Numbered from the stretch's first letter, positions 8,749-16,926 are shown. The stretch: DNA of 58,774 bases from Lachnospiraceae bacterium (GCA_017444015.1 JAFSXN010000028.1:1-58774); one strand, 5' to 3'. Notes: generated by a model from the sequence alone, not told the origin. Numbers and translations: made by a program.

Positions 8749-8793
8749 ATGGATTTTTATAGAATTGATGCGGGGTATAACAATTATCCTTAG
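8749..8793 (+). pseudogene. Remnant of a ToxN/AbiQ-type toxin start (14 codons)
   Basis: GGAGG stands just upstream of ATG, then the frame reads MDFYRIDAGYNNYP and stops with TAG. The pattern FY-I-x3-Y-x2-Y matches how ToxN-family endoribonucleases begin (as I remember it, Pectobacterium ToxN begins MKFYTISSKYIEYL). The stop codon lies inside the perfect inverted repeat that begins at 8783, and no continuation of a toxin is visible beyond it in any frame. So the toxin seems to have been deleted or replaced, leaving the antitoxin RNA. The match is short; position after the repeat array and terminator is the stronger argument. Confidence 0.5.
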
Positions 8794-8849
8794 TTCCCGA
8801 GATATTTTGTGCCATGTAGACACAAAATATCTCGGGAACTAAGGATAAT
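8783..8849. repeat. Perfect 29-bp inverted repeat with 9-base loop
   Basis: The arms (8783-8811 and 8821-8849, beginning ATTATCCTTAG and ending CTAAGGATAAT) are perfectly complementary around the loop CCATGTAGA. ACA flanks both ends and could be a 3-bp target duplication. The element cuts off the toxin-like start. It lacks a T-run, so a terminator is not the obvious reading; a tiny hairpin transposon (MITE) or a deletion scar would also fit. Confidence 0.8.
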
Positions 8850-9044
8850 ACAACGAAGGGAAAGGGAAGAATCCTTGTCACGGCCAGCAATTCATCCGAT
8901 AAGGCTGTAGGGAGTAAAGCGTGCGACTTTACGATCCGGTCGAGGGGGCTTGCCGGTCTGATAGAGTGGATCAGGAAGTGATCACGGGAGGAGATATAAA
9001 AAGTCGCTTTGCGGCCCGCCAATCGGGGAGGGATCAAAAGCGCC
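8850..9044. other. Stretch without a recognised gene
   Basis: No intact gene is recognised. One + frame from about 8852 reads GRILVTASNSSDKAVGSKAC and on to a stop near 8980, which has coding-like composition but no start of its own, because the inverted repeat precedes it. It could be a gene fragment left by the same event that removed the toxin. Confidence 0.3.
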
Positions 9045-9073
9045 TTGAAAAGAAAATAGCCACAGACTATAAT
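9045..9073 (+). promoter_or_regulatory. Promoter of the YitT-family gene
   Basis: TTGAAA, a 17-base spacer and TATAAT, an excellent SigA-type promoter. It places the YitT-family gene in its own transcription unit with a leader of about 70 bases. Confidence 0.7.
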
Positions 9074-9150
9074 GAAGCGGACTCGGAAGAAATAAACATG
9101 ATATTATGTAAACTAGAATCGGATTTCAATCAGATACAGGCTGCGACGAT

Positions 9151-10068
9151 ATGAAAGAAAAGAAAAATGAACAGATGAAGGCTGCCATGAACCGAGGAGG
9201 CAGCCTTGATGAATTGAAAGATAACAACGTTATATTCAGGGTCCTGATGATCATCGCGGCGTCCGCGCTGTTTGCGCTGAATATCAACACCTTCGTGCAT
9301 ACCGGCGGTCTGCTGCCAGGCGGAGCCACAGGGCTTACGCTTCTTTTGCAGGAGATTTTCCAACGCTTCTTTTCGGTCCAGATCCCCTATACGGTGATCA
9401 ACCTTCTGATCAATTCAATCCCGGTTTATATCGGCTTTCGATTTATCGGGAAGCGTTTTACGTTACTTTCCTGCCTGGTGATCGTATTGTCCGGCGTGTT
9501 TACCGATCTTTTTCCGGTGACAATTCTTACCCAGGACATCCTGCTGATCTCGGTCTTCGGAGGTCTGATCAACGGAGCCGTTGTCAGTCTCTGCCTGTTG
9601 ATGAACGCTACCAGCGGAGGAACGGATTTTATCGCGATCTATCTGTCTGAAAAACGGGGGATCGACTCGTTTAATATCTCACTGTTTATCAATGTGGCGA
9701 TCATTTCTGTCGGAGGTCTTTTGTTTGGCTGGGACCGGGCGCTGTATTCCATCATCTTCCAGTACGTTTCCATCACCGTGATCCACGCTCTGTATCGGAA
9801 ATACCAGCAGGCGACGCTGTTTATCGTTACTATGTATCCCAGCGAAATCAGCTCGATCATATACAAGCTCAGCGGTCATGGCGCGACGGTCATTGAGGGC
9901 GTCGGCGCGTATGAACACAAGGAGCGCAGCATCGTCTATTCCATCGTCTCCAGCGCCGAGGCCAGAAGGGTTGTTGGCGCAGTGAAGGAGAGGGATCCGG
10001 CGGCCTTTGTCAATATTGTGAAGACGGAGCGGGTCATCGGGAGATTTTATCGGCGGCCGGAGGATTAG
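9151..10068 (+). CDS. YitT family membrane protein (DUF161/DUF2179)
   Basis: A 305-residue protein. After a charged N-terminus it has five or six hydrophobic segments (residues about 27-215) with the family signatures HTGGLLPGGATGL and NATSGGTDFIAIYLS. A soluble C-terminal DUF2179 domain follows (VTMYPSEISSIIYKLSGHGAT, VGAYEHKERSIVYSIVSSAE). The length is normal. YitT proteins are widespread in Firmicutes; their transport substrate, if any, is unknown. The ribosome binding site before the first ATG is weak, and translation may begin at an ATG 18 or 30 bases further in. It is probably monocistronic: a new promoter follows the stop codon. Confidence 0.9.
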   Translation: MKEKKNEQMKAAMNRGGSLDELKDNNVIFRVLMIIAASALFALNINTFVHTGGLLPGGATGLTLLLQEIFQRFFSVQIPYTVINLLINSIPVYIGFRFIGKRFTLLSCLVIVLSGVFTDLFPVTILTQDILLISVFGGLINGAVVSLCLLMNATSGGTDFIAIYLSEKRGIDSFNISLFINVAIISVGGLLFGWDRALYSIIFQYVSITVIHALYRKYQQATLFIVTMYPSEISSIIYKLSGHGATVIEGVGAYEHKERSIVYSIVSSAEARRVVGAVKERDPAAFVNIVKTERVIGRFYRRPED

Positions 10069-10072
10069 GCAA

Positions 10073-10101
10073 TGGACTTTTTGTCCCGGGCAGGGTATAA
10101 T
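10073..10101 (+). promoter_or_regulatory. Promoter of the GGDEF/EAL gene
   Basis: TGGACT, a 17-base spacer and TATAAT just after the YitT gene; ATG of the next gene is about 50 bases downstream. Confidence 0.6.
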
Positions 10102-10149
10102 GTTACCTTAAAGCGGAAAAGGGATTCTTTCGTGTTTTAAGGAGATGGT

Positions 10150-13100
10150 ATGCATAAGCTGAGTGAGGAACTCTTTAAGAATGTGATGGATCTGAGCGAT
10201 ACGATCGTCTTCCAGTATGATCAGGACAATGATACGATCAGCTTTTCAAAAAATGTTGAAAAATATATTCCAACTGCCCTGAACGTGAACGATTTTACTG
10301 CCGATATCGAGATCCGCGGCAGAGTTTTCCCGCAGGACGCGGAAAAAGCGATCGCTTTCTTTACGATCCCCCCGGAAGGGGACAAGGTCAAGATGGACTA
10401 TCTGCGTTTCCTTGGGTTCAGTGGAGAATACTTCTGGTATCAGCTTAAGGGCAGGGAAGAAAAAGGGGAAAACGGAGAACGGATCTTTTACGGAACGCTT
10501 GTATACATTGATGACGAGAAGAAGCGGCAGCTTGACGCGGAGGGCTCCAAGGATCCGCTGACCGGCCTCTGTAACCAGAACGCGGTCATGGAGCAGGTCG
10601 GAGAGTATCTGGACAACGTCCCGGAGAATGTGCTGCCGGCGCTGCTTGTAATTGATATCGACGATTTTGAGGAATGGATCGAGCTGAAGGGCGATATCAG
10701 CGCGGATGGCGTTCTTTTAGAGATCGCAAGGATCTTGAAGCGGACCTTCCGCGGCTCCGATATCATCGGAAGGATGGAGCGGGACCGGTTCGTCGTGTTT
10801 ATGAAGGGTGTTCGCTATACGGGGATCCTGGTGGAACGCTCGCTCCATGTTCTGAAATCGGTCCAGGAGGTCTGGGATGATTTTTCGGAAAGCTCAAAGC
10901 TGACCGTTTCTATCGGAGTTGTTTATTTAAAGGACGGCAGTATTACGCCGGAGGGGCTGTATAAACGAAGCCTTGAGGCTTTAAGCAACGCAAAGAGCGA
11001 GGGAAAGAACCGGTTCGCTCTCTATAATGAGCTGATGGAAAAAGTGGAAAAGCTGCCGGATCCGATCTTAAGTACCCGGGAGATGGAGCTGATTATGAAT
11101 ATCCTCGACCCTATGAGCGTTTATGCTTATGCGGTGGATGAGGAGTTCAATATTATATACCAGAATGACAAATTGGATGAACGATTTGGAGAACGCGCCG
11201 GAGAATGCTGCTATCGGACCTACAAGAATTATGAGGAGCAGTGTCCGGATTGCCCGCTTCTTCAGATGTCAAGCAGTCTGGGAACGGTGGACGGCGACGT
11301 TTACTCTCCGGGACTTCGTACGGTCTGCCCGCAGCGTTCTACGAAGATCACGCTTCGGAACGGAAAAAATATCTACGTGAATTCCTCGATCAGAGAGGAT
11401 GTGGAAAAGCAGGATGTGGCGCTTAAAGAGAGCGAGGAGCGGATTCAGAATGCCATGATCTATATGCTGGATCTGATCTGGGACGTGGATCTGACGAGAA
11501 ATACCTGTATCCGGATGAAGGAGAAGAATCTGAAGAGCGTAATGAATATGCGCATTTCAAATTACAAGAATCTCCGGGAATATTTTTCGCTGAATGTGGT
11601 CCACCCCGAAGACAGAGAGGCTTTTTCTGAGTCAACGGATCCGAGGTATCTCCGCCAGAGCAGAAAGCAGGGGATTACCCTTTTAACAAGGGAGGTCCGC
11701 TTTAAGACGGTGGAGGACGACTACCGCTGGTATAATGTCTATTCTGTTTTCTTAGACGAAACTACCCAGCGGACGATCATCATCTGCCTCGATGTAAATG
11801 AGTATAAAAAGCATCGTCTCGAGGAGATGGAAACCCGGGTCAAGCACGAGATCATGCAGCAGAAGAGCGAGTTTGTCAAGGAGATCGCTCTGGCCAACGA
11901 GCGGCATGAAAATGTGAATGAAATGGTCGGGATCCTGGTCTATGAATACAACGTGCCGGAGGGCAGCTACTATCTGAACACAATGTTCGACGAGGTCTTC
12001 CCTGTCACTAAGGCGGATCTTTCGGACAGGTGGTCGCTGCTTGAGAGCCTTAGGTGTCACGAGGATGACCGGACGGTCTTTGAGCAGTTCAAAACGGATG
12101 TGAAGGAAAAGGGGCAGACCCAGAAGGTAACGGTCCGCCTGATCAATAAATACGACAAGCCGATCTGGTATACGATCATCATCCAGACGCTGCTGGGGGC
12201 GGACGGGCTGCCGATGCGGTTCCTTGGGACGCTTCAGAACGTAGATACCGAGATGCGGATCAAGCGGGAGATGGAATACCGCGCGGAGTATGATTCCCTG
12301 ACCGGTCTTTTCAACAGTGAGACCTTCTATTCCCGTGTGGAGGAGCTGATCTATCTCTGGGAGAACGCCCATACCGCCATTATTTCCATAGATATCGACC
12401 GCTTCCGACTGGTCAACGACCGCTACGGGATCGAAGCAGGGAACCGGTGCATCCAGAGGGTCGGGGCGGCGATCCGAAAATGCCTGCCCAAAGACTGTAT
12501 CGGAAAGCGGTATCAGGCGGATATGTTCAGCGTTTTGTATCGCTATGAGGAGGACAAGGACCTGCTTGATTTTATGACCCAGCTTACGGGAATGGTCCGG
12601 GACGATGATACGCTTCCGACCTCGGTTTCGTTGGTGTACGGGATCTATAAGATCACGGATAAGAGCGTGCCGGTGCGGCTGATGTGCGACAGGGCGCGGG
12701 CGGTCAAGAAGCAGATCAAGGGCTCCATGGTTTCGAATTTCGCGGTCTACGACGATGAGCTTCGATTAAAGCTCCGCGAGAAGCAGGAGATCGAGAATGA
12801 GATGCAGCTGGCTCTTACGAACCATGAATTTGTCATGTTTTTACAGCCGCAGATCAATATCACGGACGGCTCGTTCTACGGAGCGGAGGCTCTGGTGCGC
12901 TGGGATCACCCGACCAAGGGGATTATGGTGCCGGGGCGCTTTATCCCGCTGTTTGAGGACAACGGCTTTATTACGAAGCTGGATCATTATATGTGGGAGG
13001 AAGCCTGCCGATATATCAGGGTGTTAATGAACCGGGGAATTCAGGTTCCGATCTCTGTCAATGTTTCCCGCCTGAATATCGGATCGGTGAATATCCCGCA

Positions 13101-13554
13101 GACTCTGGACGATCTGGTGGAGAAATATCAGATCGAAAAGAGGCTTTTGGAGGTGGAGATCACCGAAAATCTCTTTATGGATGACGCGCAGGGTCTCTTC
13201 GGACAGATGGAGGAGCTTAAGAGCAGAGGCTATACGGTTCTGATGGACGATTTCGGCTCGGGGTACTCGTCCTTAAATATGCTCAGGAAAGCACCGGTGG
13301 ATGTCATAAAGATCGACCGTTTCTTCCTCGACGAGATTATGGCTACTGACCGCGGAAAGATCATCGTGGAATCCTCTGTCCGGATGGCAAAGCAGTTAGG
13401 ACTTCAGGTCATCGCGGAGGGAGTTGAGACAAAGGAGCAGCTGGACTTCTTAAAGGGGATCCACTGTGATATCGCTCAGGGCTTCTATTACGCGAAGCCG
13501 ATGCCCATCAATGATTTTGAGGAATTTATCAGAAATGTCCGGTTCGCGAGATAG
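10150..13554 (+). CDS. Multi-domain PAS / degenerate GGDEF x2 / EAL c-di-GMP phosphodiesterase
   Basis: A 1134-residue signalling protein with an AAGGAG site before ATG. A PAS-like N-terminus is followed by a GGDEF-type domain (about 130-300; DPLTGLCNQNAV) whose signature is replaced by RMERDRF. Further PAS-like regions follow, one with paired cysteines (ECCYRTYKNYEEQCPDCPL). A second GGDEF-type domain (about 735-890; DSLTGLFNSETF) carries RYQADMF instead of the signature. A C-terminal EAL domain (about 895-1130) keeps its catalytic residues: EALVRW, SVNVSR, VEITEN, MDDFGSGYSS, KIDR and IAEGVET. So this is probably an active c-di-GMP phosphodiesterase regulated by dead cyclase and PAS domains. 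No signal peptide or membrane segment is visible. A PilZ receptor in the flagellar cluster could read its output. Confidence 0.92.
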   Translation: MHKLSEELFKNVMDLSDTIVFQYDQDNDTISFSKNVEKYIPTALNVNDFTADIEIRGRVFPQDAEKAIAFFTIPPEGDKVKMDYLRFLGFSGEYFWYQLKGREEKGENGERIFYGTLVYIDDEKKRQLDAEGSKDPLTGLCNQNAVMEQVGEYLDNVPENVLPALLVIDIDDFEEWIELKGDISADGVLLEIARILKRTFRGSDIIGRMERDRFVVFMKGVRYTGILVERSLHVLKSVQEVWDDFSESSKLTVSIGVVYLKDGSITPEGLYKRSLEALSNAKSEGKNRFALYNELMEKVEKLPDPILSTREMELIMNILDPMSVYAYAVDEEFNIIYQNDKLDERFGERAGECCYRTYKNYEEQCPDCPLLQMSSSLGTVDGDVYSPGLRTVCPQRSTKITLRNGKNIYVNSSIREDVEKQDVALKESEERIQNAMIYMLDLIWDVDLTRNTCIRMKEKNLKSVMNMRISNYKNLREYFSLNVVHPEDREAFSESTDPRYLRQSRKQGITLLTREVRFKTVEDDYRWYNVYSVFLDETTQRTIIICLDVNEYKKHRLEEMETRVKHEIMQQKSEFVKEIALANERHENVNEMVGILVYEYNVPEGSYYLNTMFDEVFPVTKADLSDRWSLLESLRCHEDDRTVFEQFKTDVKEKGQTQKVTVRLINKYDKPIWYTIIIQTLLGADGLPMRFLGTLQNVDTEMRIKREMEYRAEYDSLTGLFNSETFYSRVEELIYLWENAHTAIISIDIDRFRLVNDRYGIEAGNRCIQRVGAAIRKCLPKDCIGKRYQADMFSVLYRYEEDKDLLDFMTQLTGMVRDDDTLPTSVSLVYGIYKITDKSVPVRLMCDRARAVKKQIKGSMVSNFAVYDDELRLKLREKQEIENEMQLALTNHEFVMFLQPQINITDGSFYGAEALVRWDHPTKGIMVPGRFIPLFEDNGFITKLDHYMWEEACRYIRVLMNRGIQVPISVNVSRLNIGSVNIPQTLDDLVEKYQIEKRLLEVEITENLFMDDAQGLFGQMEELKSRGYTVLMDDFGSGYSSLNMLRKAPVDVIKIDRFFLDEIMATDRGKIIVESSVRMAKQLGLQVIAEGVETKEQLDFLKGIHCDIAQGFYYAKPMPINDFEEFIRNVRFAR

Positions 13555-13574
13555 AACGCGATACGTATATAATA

Positions 13575-13609
13575 AAGCAAACGTACTGGAATTGCGTTTG
13601 CGAGTCCGG
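13575..13609 (-). repeat. Dispersed 35-base repeat, copy 1
   Basis: Read on the minus strand, CCGGACTCGCAAACGCAATT and the following 15 bases match 29526-29560 at 33 of 35 positions. It lies 20 bases after the stop codon of the EAL gene. The other copy lies between fliK and flgD in the opposite orientation. Confidence 0.75.
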
Positions 13610-13660
13610 CTGGTCATCAGTAAAAACATTAAAATTAGAATAATTGTAACTGCCCAGTCA

Positions 13661-13779
13661 GCCGCTCGCAGACTTGCGAGTGGCGTACCAATAAAGTAGC
13701 AGAGCCAGGCAGCCGGGACACTTCAAATGCGCAGGCTGCCCCGGCTGCCGTATCTGCCCAGGGTAACTGGGCAGATACG
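13661..13779. other. Three consecutive strong hairpins in the 583-base gap
   Basis: GCCGCTCGCA/TGCGAGTGGC (13661-13684, one G-T pair), GGCAGCCGGG/CCCGGCTGCC (13708-13749) and CGTATCTGCCCAG/CTGGGCAGATACG (13749-13779, 13 bp perfect, loop GGTAA) lie almost end to end. No coding frame of note is present on either strand. This may be a structured 3' untranslated region, a small RNA or nested terminators. Confidence 0.6.
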
Positions 13780-13865
13780 AATAATTAAGGATATTTAAGT
13801 ATGCGTCGGATGTATTTGCTGCTAAAAAAATAAAATAACAGGTGTCTAAAAAGTTGTACAAAATT

Positions 13866-13890
13866 TCCGGCTTTCATGGCCGGATTTTTT
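13866..13890 (+). terminator. Intrinsic terminator upstream of comM
   Basis: TCCGGC/GCCGGA (6 bp, loop TTTCATG) followed by six T. It closes the upstream transcription unit about 310 bases after the EAL gene. Confidence 0.7.
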
Positions 13891-13985
13891 GGTTCCGACA
13901 GGGGGTTGACAGCCAAAGTTTCGGGGCTGCCGGCTCCCTTTTTTTATGCAAATGTACGAAAATGATAATTTGTGTCAAATTTTAC

Positions 13986-14014
13986 TTGCAATCCCTGAGT
14001 CACCTGCCTATAAT
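13986..14014 (+). promoter_or_regulatory. Promoter of comM-dprA
   Basis: TTGCAA, a 17-base spacer and TATAAT. Initiation near 14021 gives a leader of about 117 bases before comM. Confidence 0.7.
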
Positions 14015-14028
14015 CCGGGGTACTAAGG

Positions 14029-14043
14029 AACTGTCTGAAAATA
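14029..14043 (+). promoter_or_regulatory. Possible CodY box in the comM leader
   Basis: AACTGTCTGAAAATA matches the CodY consensus AATTTTCWGAAAATT at 12 of 15 positions, just downstream of the predicted start of transcription, where binding would block elongation or initiation. codY itself lies downstream in the same gene neighbourhood. Three mismatches are within the accepted range but can arise by chance. Confidence 0.3.
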
Positions 14044-14082
14044 ACTTCATAATTTTCTTCCGGTTCCTGAAGGTTGAAGCGA

Positions 14083-14120
14083 GGATAGCTGTTCAAAACC
14101 GGAGGTTAGAACAGTTATCC
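14083..14120 (+). promoter_or_regulatory. Leader hairpin directly before the comM ribosome binding site
   Basis: GGATAGCTGTTC and GAACAGTTATCC form a 12-bp stem (one G-T pair) with a 14-base loop, ending six bases before the GGGAGGAG site of comM. It may affect ribosome access or RNA stability. There is no T-run, so it is not a terminator. Confidence 0.45.
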
Positions 14121-14137
14121 GTGAGGGAGGAGAAGGC

Positions 14138-15652
14138 ATGGTCAGCTGCGTACTTTCCGGAGGGGTCCGGGGGATCGAGAGCTTTATCATACAGGTGGAG
14201 GCGGATCTTTCCGAAGGAATGCCCATGTTTGAGCTGGTGGGTTACCTGGGAAGCGAGGTAAAGGAAGCCAGGGAGCGGGTAAGGACGGCACTGAAAAACT
14301 CCGGAAAGCATCTTCCGCCCAAGCATCTTACCGTTAATCTGGCTCCGGCCGATATCCGAAAGTCCGGAACGGGCTACGATATGCCGATGGCGGTCGCGAT
14401 CCTTGAGGTTTTAGGGGAAGTTCCTGTTGAAAGCATCGAAAATACGCTCTTTGCGGGGGAGCTGATGCTTTCGGGAGAATTCGCCGCGATCGAGGGGATC
14501 CTTCCGATCGTATTAAAGGCAAAGAGCGAGGGAATAACGCGCTGTATCGTTCCGGAGGGAAACAGGGAGGAGGCAGCCTTAGCGGATGGGGTTAAGGTCT
14601 TTGGAGTAAGGGATTTGAAAATGCTTACGGCTTTTCTGAACGGGGAGCTCTGCCTTGAGCCAGTGCTGCAAGGGGAGGACGAGGACGAAAATGAGGAGGA
14701 AGCGGATCTGAAATACGTCAATGGCCAGAGGCTTGTCCGAAGAGGGATCGAGATTGCGGCAGCGGGCATGCATAATGTTTTGATGGTCGGTCCGCCGGGC
14801 TCCGGAAAGTCTATGATCGCTAAATGTATCCCGACCATCCTTCCGCCCCTTTCCAGAGAAGAGAGTCTGGAAGTGACCTCGATCTACAGTGTGGCAGGGA
14901 CCTTAAACGGCGGCGGTGGACTGATAAAAAAGCGCCCCTTTGTTTCGCCGCATCATACCGTTACCGAGATCGGAATGACCGGCGGAGGGATCAGTATGCG
15001 GCCAGGCTGTATTTCCCTTGCTCACAGGGGGATCCTGTTTCTGGATGAAATGCCGGAGTTTTCAAGGAGCGCCCTGGAGACCCTGCGCCAGCCTCTGGAG
15101 GATGGGAAGGTTACGATCACGAGATACCGGGGCAGCTATACCTACCCTGCGGAGATGATGTTAGTCGGGGCTATGAATCCCTGCCCCTGCGGCGCCTATC
15201 CGGACCTGACGAAATGCTCCTGCTCGAAGAGCGCGATCCGACGCTATACGGACCGGCTGTCAAAGCCTCTGATCGACCGGATCGATATCTGTATGACCGT
15301 GGAGAAGTTAGATTATAAGGAAATGTTCGGCGTAAAGGAAAATGAGAGCTCCGCTGTCGTTAAGGCGAGGGTCGTCAGGGCGCAGCAAATCCAGAGGGAG
15401 CGCTTTGAAAAAAGACCGGGGCTCTTTTATAATTCCCGGATGACCGCAAAGGATATCCAGGCCTTCTGCACCTTAAAAAAGGAGGATGAGCGCTGGCTTG
15501 TTACAATGGCGGAGGGCTTGAATATCTCCGCGAGATCGTATCATAAGATCTTAAAGGTAGCAAGGACGATAGCGGATCTTTTGGGGGAGGCGGATATCTC
15601 AAGGGAGTGTCTCGTGGAGGCGATCCACTATAATCGGATGTATGAGGTGTAA
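14138..15652 (+). CDS. comM: ComM/YifB family AAA+ ATPase
   Basis: A 504-residue protein with the N-terminal ChlI-like domain (GMPMFELVGYLGSEVKEARER, then NLAPADIRKSGTGYDMPMA), a Walker A motif GPPGSGKSMIAK near 218, Walker B ILFLDEMPEF, the AMNPCPCG cysteine motif and a C-terminal Mg-chelatase-like domain. ComM is a hexameric helicase that promotes branch migration during natural transformation. It has its own promoter and a strong GGGAGGAG site. dprA overlaps or abuts its end, so the two competence-type genes are cotranscribed. Confidence 0.95.
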   Translation: MVSCVLSGGVRGIESFIIQVEADLSEGMPMFELVGYLGSEVKEARERVRTALKNSGKHLPPKHLTVNLAPADIRKSGTGYDMPMAVAILEVLGEVPVESIENTLFAGELMLSGEFAAIEGILPIVLKAKSEGITRCIVPEGNREEAALADGVKVFGVRDLKMLTAFLNGELCLEPVLQGEDEDENEEEADLKYVNGQRLVRRGIEIAAAGMHNVLMVGPPGSGKSMIAKCIPTILPPLSREESLEVTSIYSVAGTLNGGGGLIKKRPFVSPHHTVTEIGMTGGGISMRPGCISLAHRGILFLDEMPEFSRSALETLRQPLEDGKVTITRYRGSYTYPAEMMLVGAMNPCPCGAYPDLTKCSCSKSAIRRYTDRLSKPLIDRIDICMTVEKLDYKEMFGVKENESSAVVKARVVRAQQIQRERFEKRPGLFYNSRMTAKDIQAFCTLKKEDERWLVTMAEGLNISARSYHKILKVARTIADLLGEADISRECLVEAIHYNRMYEV

Positions 15653-15659
15653 CGGTGCT

Positions 15660-16877
15660 ATGAGGACGGATGATATCGTTTATGATTTCTGGTGGGCGAG
15701 CTTTGAGAGAAACTACAGCGCTCCGCTGTTTCGGATCGCTGCGGAGGCCGGAGGAGCCAGAAGACTCTATGAAATGGATAAAAAAGCGCTGTTATCTATC
15801 AAGGGGATCAGCGAGGGCTATGCGGAGGAGATCCTGAAATACCGGAGGCTGTCGGATCCCTTTGAGGAATATGAGCGCTGTAACAAACTCGGGATCCGCT
15901 TTATTCCCTATTATTCCAGAGAATATCCCGAGAGACTGCGAAAGACGCCGTATCATCCCTTCGCGATCTTTGTAAAGGGACAGGTCCCGGATGACGACAG
16001 AAAAAGCGTTGCGCTGATCGGAGCGAGAAGCTGCTCGGAGTACGGAAAAAAGGTCGCCGAAGGCTTTGGAAGGGAGCTGGCTTTGGCCGGAGTTTCCGTC
16101 GTCAGCGGGATGGCCTACGGGATCGATGGGATATCGCAGTATTCCTGCCTTCGGGCGGGAGGCGATTCCTACGGGATCTTAGGGTGCGGTGTGAATATCT
16201 GCTATCCGGAGGCAAACCGCAGGCTTTATGAGCTGTTAGAAGAAAAGGGAGGACTGATCTCGGAATACGGATTGGATACGAAACCGAAGGCTTGTCTGTT
16301 TCCGGCAAGAAACCGGATCATTTCCGCTCTCTGTGATCTGGTGGTGGTGATCGAGGCAAAGGAGCGCTCCGGGACCAGTATTACGGTGGATATGGCACTG
16401 GAGCAGGGAAAGGACGTGGCGATCGTACCCGGGAGGATCTATGACCCTTTAAGTACCGGCTGCCTTTCTCTATGGAAGCAGGGAGCTTTTCCTGTCTGCG
16501 GCGTCGAAGATATCCTTGCGATCCTTTCGCAGACAGCTCCGGTTAGAGAGGGAGGACGTTCTGAGAAAGAGAAAGCCGGAGCCAGGAATTATGAAACAAG
16601 CGAAGGGAAGCGGAAAAAAGAGGAGGGCGAAGGAGCGAGAAAGAGAGAAGAAAAAAAGAGAGAAGAGAAAAGCAGGGAAAGAGATACGCTTATTCATAAA
16701 CTTTCCAGTAAGGAGCAGAGAATGCTGAATGCTTTGGATACGAATCCCAGGGGGATCGAAGGCCTTTGCGATGAGACCGGGCTTTCGTTACTTGAAGCCA
16801 TGGACGCGTTAATGGAGCTCAAGGTAAAGAAGCTGGCAAAGGAGCTTGGAAAGGACAGCTTCGTGCGCGTCCTGTAA
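15660..16877 (+). CDS. dprA: DNA-processing protein DprA
   Basis: DprA loads RecA on incoming single-stranded DNA. An N-terminal helix-hairpin-helix-like part (LLSIKGISEGYAEEIL) precedes the Rossmann-type DprA core (VALIGARSCSEYGKKVAEGF, SGMAYGIDGISQ, FPARNRIISALC, SGTSITVDMALEQG). A winged-helix tail closes the protein (residues about 345-405). Between core and tail is a stretch of about 50 residues made almost wholly of Lys, Arg and Glu, which is unusual. I prefer the ATG at 15660, placed 10 bases after GAGGTG; an in-frame ATG at 15642 would overlap comM by 11 bases. Confidence 0.93.
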   Translation: MRTDDIVYDFWWASFERNYSAPLFRIAAEAGGARRLYEMDKKALLSIKGISEGYAEEILKYRRLSDPFEEYERCNKLGIRFIPYYSREYPERLRKTPYHPFAIFVKGQVPDDDRKSVALIGARSCSEYGKKVAEGFGRELALAGVSVVSGMAYGIDGISQYSCLRAGGDSYGILGCGVNICYPEANRRLYELLEEKGGLISEYGLDTKPKACLFPARNRIISALCDLVVVIEAKERSGTSITVDMALEQGKDVAIVPGRIYDPLSTGCLSLWKQGAFPVCGVEDILAILSQTAPVREGGRSEKEKAGARNYETSEGKRKKEEGEGARKREEKKREEKSRERDTLIHKLSSKEQRMLNALDTNPRGIEGLCDETGLSLLEAMDALMELKVKKLAKELGKDSFVRVL

Positions 16878-16926
16878 AGGTTTTCACTGCGTAAAGAGCG
16901 CCGGCAGTCTCCGATTTTTTGAACGC

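Noticed and set aside
8921-9154. 77-codon GTG-start frame overlapping the YitT start
   Set aside because: A very good promoter for the YitT gene lies inside it, and its translation resembles no known family; the ATGA overlap looks accidental.
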